NCBI RefSeq assembly: GCF_900129965.1
Contig: NZ_FQXM01000002.1
Location: 186,001-250,000, forward strand
DNA from: Clostridium grantii DSM 8605
GTDB taxonomy: Bacteria; Bacillota; Clostridia; Clostridiales; Clostridiaceae
DNA: 64,000 nucleotides
Reading direction: 5' to 3'
This document shows positions 59,700 to 64,000 of this stretch, piece after piece. The notes below the pieces were generated by a model, which ran no database searches, had not been told where the DNA came from, and was given only the letters and a program-made list of their open reading frames with translations. Made by a program: the position numbers and the translations under genes. The stretch's first letter is position 1; each line of letters starts with the position of its first letter.

Positions 59700-60518
59700 C
59701 TAAAGACTAGTATAGTATTCTTTTAGTTTAAGAGCATCTTTTTCAAGCATTGGACTTTCACAGATAACACAGCCTTTTGCCTTGAAATCAAAAAGAGCTT
59801 TTAAACAAGCTTTATAATTAAAATCACTTTCTTCAAAAGGAAGATGATTTCTTTCTCCTTTTAAAGTATAATTTATTCCAGACATATGAATATGCATATC
59901 AAACAATGATTCTTCACCTAATTGTGTGCCTATAAAATCTAAAATTCTTGCAAAATCATCGTAGTGTTTTAAAATTCCATTTTCTCTAGCATGTAAGTGA
60001 GAAAAATCTATACAAGGAGCACAAGTTGGAATCTCTTTACTCAAATTCACAATTTCTTCTAAATTTCCGAATTGAGTAGGCTTACCAGTGGTTTCTAATC
60101 TATATTTTAAACCTAGGTCAGGCAATTCACTTAATTCTTTTTTTATTGTAGTAAAGCTTTCTTCTTTTGAATCCTTTAAATAAAAACCAGGATGAAATAC
60201 TAAGCTTTTTCCTTTAACTTTTTCAAGAGCTAAAGCACCTTGTATAATTCTTTCCTTGGATTTTTCGATTTTTTCTTCTTCATCAGAATTTAAATTTATA
60301 TAGTATGAACCATGAGCAGATAAGTAAAAATCATTTTCAAGCTTACTATCTAGGACTCCTTTATAATTTTTATCTGTTATATTAACGGATCTTACAAAGG
60401 GTAGTTCCATGGCATCAAGATTTATTGATTTAAGATAACTAATTCCTGTTTTGTATACAAATTTTTGTTGGTTTTCACCAATAGGTAAACCAGAAATACC
60501 AAATAATAATTTATCCAA
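59700..60518 (-). CDS. AP endonuclease family 2-like TIM-barrel protein
   Basis: This 272-residue TIM barrel of the endonuclease IV / sugar-isomerase superfamily has a metal-ligand set visible as SAHGSYY, FHPGF, LETTG, DFSHLHAR, DMHIHMSG and ICESP. The set resembles endonuclease IV, so abasic-site repair is possible, but similar barrels are isomerases. TTG 60518 lies six bases after GGAGGTG, which an upstream start at 60533 would overlap. It leads a two-gene operon with the flavin reductase. Confidence 0.78.
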   Translation of the reverse strand: MDKLLFGISGLPIGENQQKFVYKTGISYLKSINLDAMELPFVRSVNITDKNYKGVLDSKLENDFYLSAHGSYYINLNSDEEEKIEKSKERIIQGALALEKVKGKSLVFHPGFYLKDSKEESFTTIKKELSELPDLGLKYRLETTGKPTQFGNLEEIVNLSKEIPTCAPCIDFSHLHARENGILKHYDDFARILDFIGTQLGEESLFDMHIHMSGINYTLKGERNHLPFEESDFNYKACLKALFDFKAKGCVICESPMLEKDALKLKEYYTSL

Positions 60519-60656
60519 GTATATCACCTCCAAATAGAATTATAACATAGGGATATATTTTAATAAACAAGTAAGAGTTGTTATTAATTAAAAAACAGAA
60601 GTATGATATAATTAAATAAGGTTTAATATGAGATGTAAACGTTGGGGGGAAATTTT

Positions 60657-61703
60657 TTGAACAGTAACTTGCTTAATTTGAAGTATATACTAGATATAGA
60701 TAGATTTCAAAATATTCAAGATGGTATTTCAAAAGCTACAGATATGGCAATAGTAACAGTTGACTATAAAGGTGTTCCTATTACAAAACATAGTAATTGC
60801 AGTAAATTTTGTGATGGAATTAGAAAACATCCTCAGTACAGTTCACTTTGCGAAAAGTGCGATTCTAGAGGTGGGCTAGAAGCTGCAAGAATTCAAAAAC
60901 CCTATATTTATGTTTGCCACATAGGAATAGTAGATTTTGCAATACCTATTATAGTGGATGGACAATTTTTAGGAGCAGTGATGGCGGGTCAAGTTTTGTT
61001 GAAGGATAACAAAAAAAAGAATAATCTTGAGGTTATTGTTAATACTCAAAATAATGGGGTCAATTTTGAAATTGAAAAAGAGTTTAGAATTTTATATGAT
61101 CAATTGCACCATATGTCATTAGAAAAAATACAAGATGTAGCAAATATGATGATGCATATAACTAATTATATTTTAGAGGAAGCTGTAGTTAAAACATCTT
61201 TAATAGAACTAAATGAAAAGTCCTCCTTTATTCAAAGTGAAAATAATATGTCTTTTGCGGAGAAAAAAGATATCAATAAGATAAATAATCGTATCTATTA
61301 TTATTGGGATAAACCTATGGAAAATGAGGAAATTCCAGAGCAAATATTGGATGAACAAGTTTCATCAAAAGTTAAAATGAAAAATAGCATTTTAAAACCA
61401 GCATTAGAGTATATAAAAGAAAATTATGGTGAAAAAATAACTTTAAATAATATGGCCTCACATTGTAATATTAGTACAAGTTATTTTAGTAAATTATTTA
61501 AGCGAGAAATAGGTGAAAGTTTCACTGACTACGTGAACAAAGTGAAAATAGATAAAGCAAAAGAATTGCTTCAAACCACAGATATTCCAATAATTAATAT
61601 ATCTTTAAATTTAGCTTTTGATGATTGTGGATATTTTATTAAAATCTTTAAGAAAAGTGAAGGAGTTACACCAGCAGTTTATAGAAAAAACTTATTTAAT
61701 TAA
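60657..61703 (+). CDS. PocR-sensor AraC-family transcriptional regulator
   Basis: This 348-residue regulator has an N-terminal PocR ligand-binding domain with a cysteine cluster (CSKFCDG, CEKCDSRGG, YVCHIGI). After a variable linker it has a C-terminal AraC-type HTH pair (ITLNNMASHCNISTSYFSKL; DIPIINISLNLAF). PocR domains sense small polyols or hydrocarbons such as 1,2-propanediol or glycerol. The downstream gldA-dhaK genes make glycerol or dihydroxyacetone a likely signal. The start is TTG 60657, seven bases after GGGGGG. A half cre-like TGTAAACG lies in its leader at 60634-60641. Confidence 0.88.
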   Translation: MNSNLLNLKYILDIDRFQNIQDGISKATDMAIVTVDYKGVPITKHSNCSKFCDGIRKHPQYSSLCEKCDSRGGLEAARIQKPYIYVCHIGIVDFAIPIIVDGQFLGAVMAGQVLLKDNKKKNNLEVIVNTQNNGVNFEIEKEFRILYDQLHHMSLEKIQDVANMMMHITNYILEEAVVKTSLIELNEKSSFIQSENNMSFAEKKDINKINNRIYYYWDKPMENEEIPEQILDEQVSSKVKMKNSILKPALEYIKENYGEKITLNNMASHCNISTSYFSKLFKREIGESFTDYVNKVKIDKAKELLQTTDIPIINISLNLAFDDCGYFIKIFKKSEGVTPAVYRKNLFN

Positions 61704-61721
61704 ATTTTATTAAATATACAC

Positions 61722-61756
61722 AAAACAGTACGTAGTAATAAGCGTACTGTTTTTAA
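61722..61756 (+). terminator. Terminator after the PocR-AraC regulator
   Basis: AAAACAGTACG pairs with CGTACTGTTTT around a 10-nt loop, followed by TTAATTTCG. Confidence 0.85.
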
Positions 61757-62144
61757 TTTCGTGAAATTTAATTTTTTTTAGTGCAGTGGTAATTTGTTAA
61801 CCTTTTCAGAGAAAGTGCTAAAAATTACTATGGATTATGCTGAAAAATACGATTTTCTTTAAAAAGATAATAAATTACTATTAAATATTTCACTAATTGG
61901 GTAACTTAATAGGGAGAAAAAATAATTTATATGTATTATAATTAATTCAAACAGAGATAATAACCTAGTAGAAAGCTAAAATTATTTAATAGTTAAAAAG
62001 TATAATAAATCTATTGATTGAAAACTTTTATTTTTATTAATAGATATGTATACGTTTAATTTTGTGGAATATTTAGTAGTTAGGTTACTTATTATCTGGT
62101 AAAAAAGTAATTAAAAAAACTATTATATAAAGGAGATTGATAAT
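61757..62144. other. Long leader/intergenic region before gldA
   Basis: This 388-bp A/T-rich region holds the candidate gldA promoter (62018-62046) and, just after it, a weak cre-like TGTATACGTTTAAT (62047-62060). The rest shows no convincing ORF, riboswitch or RNA gene. Confidence 0.55.
62018..62046 (+). promoter_or_regulatory. Candidate gldA-dhaK promoter
   Basis: TTGAAA (62018-62023) and TAGATA (62041-62046) are 17 bp apart, leaving a leader of about 90 nt. Control by the PocR-AraC protein encoded upstream is expected, but its binding site cannot be identified. Confidence 0.5.
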
Positions 62145-63230
62145 ATGAAAAAAGTATTGATATCACCATCAAAATATCTACAAGGTAATGGGGAATTATG
62201 TAATTTAGGTACATATGTAAAGGATTTTGGTAAAAATGCTTTACTAGTAGCTTCTAGTGAAGACCAAGCAAGAGTGCAAGGATTTCTAGATGAATCATTA
62301 AAAAGAGAATCTTATAATTTGGTTTATGGAGACTTTAATGCAGAATGTACAAAAAAAGAAATTGAAAGATTAAGAAAAGTTTGTGTTGAAAATAATTGCG
62401 AAGTAATAATAGGACTTGGTGGCGGAAAAGCTCTTGATACAGCAAAAGCAGCATCACATTTTGAAAACGTTCCAGTAATTATTGTTCCAACAATAGCATC
62501 AACAGATGCTCCATGTAGTAGTTTAGCTGTTATTTATACAGAAGGTGGAGAATTTGAAGAGTACATGTTCTTCAAACAAAATCCAAATTTGGTTTTAGTT
62601 GATACAGGAATAATTGCTAAAGCTCCAACTAGATTCTTAGTAGCAGGTATGGGAGATGCGCTTTCAACATATTTTGAAGCTAGATCATGCGAAAGAGCTT
62701 TTGCTGATAATATTCCAGGTGGAAAAAGCACAAAACTAGCAATTGCTGCAGCAAAATTATGCTATGAAACATTATTAGAAGATTCAATTAAAGCCAAAGC
62801 AGCTTCTGATGCAAATGTTGTTACACCAGCTCTTGAAAATATAGTTGAAGCAAATATCTTATTAAGTGGACTTGGTTTTGAAAGTAGCGGACTTGCAGCT
62901 GCACATGCTGTTCACAATGGTTTAACAGTTCTTGAAGAAACACATAAATTCTTCCATGGTGAAAAAGTTGCATTTGGAGTAATTGTTCACCTTGTACTTG
63001 AAAATGCTGCAAGTGAAGAATTAAACTTAGTATTAGATTATTGTAAATCTGTAGGATTACCTACATGCTTAAAAGATTTAGGAATCACAGAAGTTACTTC
63101 TGAAAAAATTATGGCTGTTGCTGAAGCAGCTACAGCTGAAGGTGAAACTATCCATAACATGCCTTTCCCTGTAACAGCAGAAGATGTTTATGCAGCAATA
63201 TTAGCGGCAGACCAACTTGGAGGTAAATAA
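62145..63230 (+). CDS. gldA: Glycerol dehydrogenase
   Basis: This 361-residue iron/zinc-type NAD-dependent dehydrogenase has the nucleotide loop GLGGGKALDTAKA, VPTIASTDAPCSSL, and the metal-binding histidines in AAHAVHNGL and FFHGEKVAFG. It oxidises glycerol to dihydroxyacetone. The ATG follows AAAGGAG. Its stop overlaps the dhaK start (TAATG), so the two steps glycerol to DHA to DHA phosphate are coupled. Confidence 0.95.
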   Translation: MKKVLISPSKYLQGNGELCNLGTYVKDFGKNALLVASSEDQARVQGFLDESLKRESYNLVYGDFNAECTKKEIERLRKVCVENNCEVIIGLGGGKALDTAKAASHFENVPVIIVPTIASTDAPCSSLAVIYTEGGEFEEYMFFKQNPNLVLVDTGIIAKAPTRFLVAGMGDALSTYFEARSCERAFADNIPGGKSTKLAIAAAKLCYETLLEDSIKAKAASDANVVTPALENIVEANILLSGLGFESSGLAAAHAVHNGLTVLEETHKFFHGEKVAFGVIVHLVLENAASEELNLVLDYCKSVGLPTCLKDLGITEVTSEKIMAVAEAATAEGETIHNMPFPVTAEDVYAAILAADQLGGK

Positions 63231-64000
63231 TGAAAAAGATACTTAATACACCAGAAAATTTAGTTATTGAAATGTGCGAAGGAATGATAAAAGCACATCC
63301 TGATAAATTAAAGTTTAATAAAAAACATAAAATAATTACTAGAAAAGAACTTAACAAAGATAAAGTAACTTTAATATGTGGTGGAGGAAGCGGACACGAA
63401 CCAGCTCATGCAGGATTTGTTGGTAAAGGTATGCTAGATGTAGCAGTTTGTGGTGACGTATTTGCATCTCCTTCAACTATTCAAGTTTATAATGCTATTA
63501 CGGAGACAGAGTCAAATAAAGGAACATTATTAATCATTAAAAATTATTCTGGAGATGTAATGAACTTTGAAGCCGCTGCTGAAATGGCTGAAGAAGACGA
63601 TGATATCATAGTAGCAAAAGTTTATGTTAATGATGATGTAGCAGTTAAAGATAGTTTATATACAGTAGGTAGAAGAGGAGTTGCAGGAACAGTTTTTGTT
63701 GAAAAAATTGCCGGTGCTCTTGCAGAAAAAGGAGCTTTACTTGAAGAAGTTAAAGCAGTAGCAGAGAAAACAATCGCTAATGTTAGAACTATAGGTTTTG
63801 CTTTAACATCATGTACAGTTCCAGCTAAAGGAACTCCAACATTTTCTTTGAATGAAGATGAAATGGAATTTGGAGTAGGTATTCATGGTGAGCCAGGAAT
63901 AGCTAAAGAAAAATTAATTTCTGCTGATGAATTAGCAGAAAAAATGGTAGCTAAATTAATGGAAGATCTTCCTTTTGTTGAAGGAGATGAAGTTGCTTTA
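63230..64000 (+). CDS. dhaK: Dihydroxyacetone kinase subunit DhaK (partial, runs off the window)
   Basis: The first 257 codons of DhaK are present, ending at the window edge. CGGGSGHEPAHAGF is the substrate-binding start, VCGDVFASPS follows, and GIHGEPG holds the histidine that binds dihydroxyacetone covalently. With DhaL it transfers phosphate to dihydroxyacetone, from a PTS protein (DhaM) or ATP depending on the system. The missing 3' part and any dhaL/dhaM lie beyond position 64000. It overlaps gldA by one base. Confidence 0.95.
   Translation, partial: MKKILNTPENLVIEMCEGMIKAHPDKLKFNKKHKIITRKELNKDKVTLICGGGSGHEPAHAGFVGKGMLDVAVCGDVFASPSTIQVYNAITETESNKGTLLIIKNYSGDVMNFEAAAEMAEEDDDIIVAKVYVNDDVAVKDSLYTVGRRGVAGTVFVEKIAGALAEKGALLEEVKAVAEKTIANVRTIGFALTSCTVPAKGTPTFSLNEDEMEFGVGIHGEPGIAKEKLISADELAEKMVAKLMEDLPFVEGDEVAL

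Noticed and set aside
62047..62060. cre-like site TGTATACGTTTAAT after the gldA -10 box
   Set aside because: Three mismatches to the cre consensus, including the end bases; kept only as a remark, not as a called site.
1..64000. CRISPR arrays, tRNA or rRNA genes, insertion sequences, phage or integrative elements
   Set aside because: No repeated spacer pattern, tRNA cloverleaf, transposase, integrase or phage structural gene was seen; base composition looks even throughout.

Overview
The window is A+T-rich, gene-dense DNA from an anaerobic, endospore-forming low-GC Firmicute, most likely Clostridium or a close relative. The evidence is a GerA-type germinant receptor (GerKA, GerKB, GerKC), an anaerobic sulfite reductase operon (asrABC) with a hydrosulfide-type FNT channel, pyruvate formate-lyase with its activase, a SAM-I riboswitch, a GlcT-type antitermination leader, and strong GGAGG ribosome sites with many TTG and GTG starts. 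I saw no rRNA, tRNA, CRISPR array, phage or insertion sequence. It reads as core and metabolic chromosome rather than a mobile island.

Layout. 1-3.6 kb: an unknown gene, then a minus-strand operon (TVP38-like membrane protein, split ThrE-type exporter, NudC-like hydrolase). 3.7-5.2 kb: SAM-I riboswitch and metY. 5.3-9.7 kb: Crp/Fnr regulator, hydrosulfide channel and asrABC. 10-12.6 kb: putP, a small Cys-rich protein, plsC. 12.8-17.9 kb: a BglG/GlcT antiterminator and two convergent glucose-type PTS permeases, one behind an RAT/terminator leader. 18-24.3 kb: a glycosyltransferase-like protein with a lipase-like hydrolase, a variant DEAD-box helicase, a LysM-G5-M23 peptidase, a PD-(D/E)XK-like protein and a zinc ribbon. 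24.4-28.4 kb: pflBA and a Cys-rich Crp/Fnr regulator. 28.4-31.6 kb: a DbpA-like helicase, two tandem membrane-anchored Mrr-like proteins and a 43-residue ORF. 31.7-35.4 kb: divergent ger genes. 35.6-40.8 kb: a HAD phosphatase and the branched-chain amino-acid ABC transporter livJHMGF, whose livF is cut short. 41-48 kb: a ParB-like/BMP fusion, dUTPase, phosphoesterase, a TPR protein and hisC. 48.3-56 kb: topoisomerase IV-type parE-parC followed directly by glpK and an M16 peptidase, behind a LexA-like box. 56-59 kb: csoR-copA-copZ. 59-64 kb: flavin reductase, AP-endonuclease-like protein, a PocR-AraC regulator, gldA and the start of dhaK.

How the parts connect. The clearest regulatory signal is a 14-bp perfect palindrome, GTGAT-N4-ATCAC. 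It occurs once before the hydrosulfide channel/asrABC block and once before pflB, and each copy is centred at -41.5 from the start site predicted by a good -10 box. Both Crp/Fnr proteins here carry an RETxxR recognition helix suited to GTGA half-sites. One or both therefore probably tie sulfite reduction, sulfide export and formate fermentation to a common anaerobic or redox signal. Glycerol genes appear twice: glpK for phosphorylation and gldA-dhaK for oxidation, the latter beside a PocR-type sensor. Other points worth a second look are the degenerate Mrr-like membrane pair, the livF truncation and the ParB-BMP fusion. No wholly new defence or mobile system is evident.
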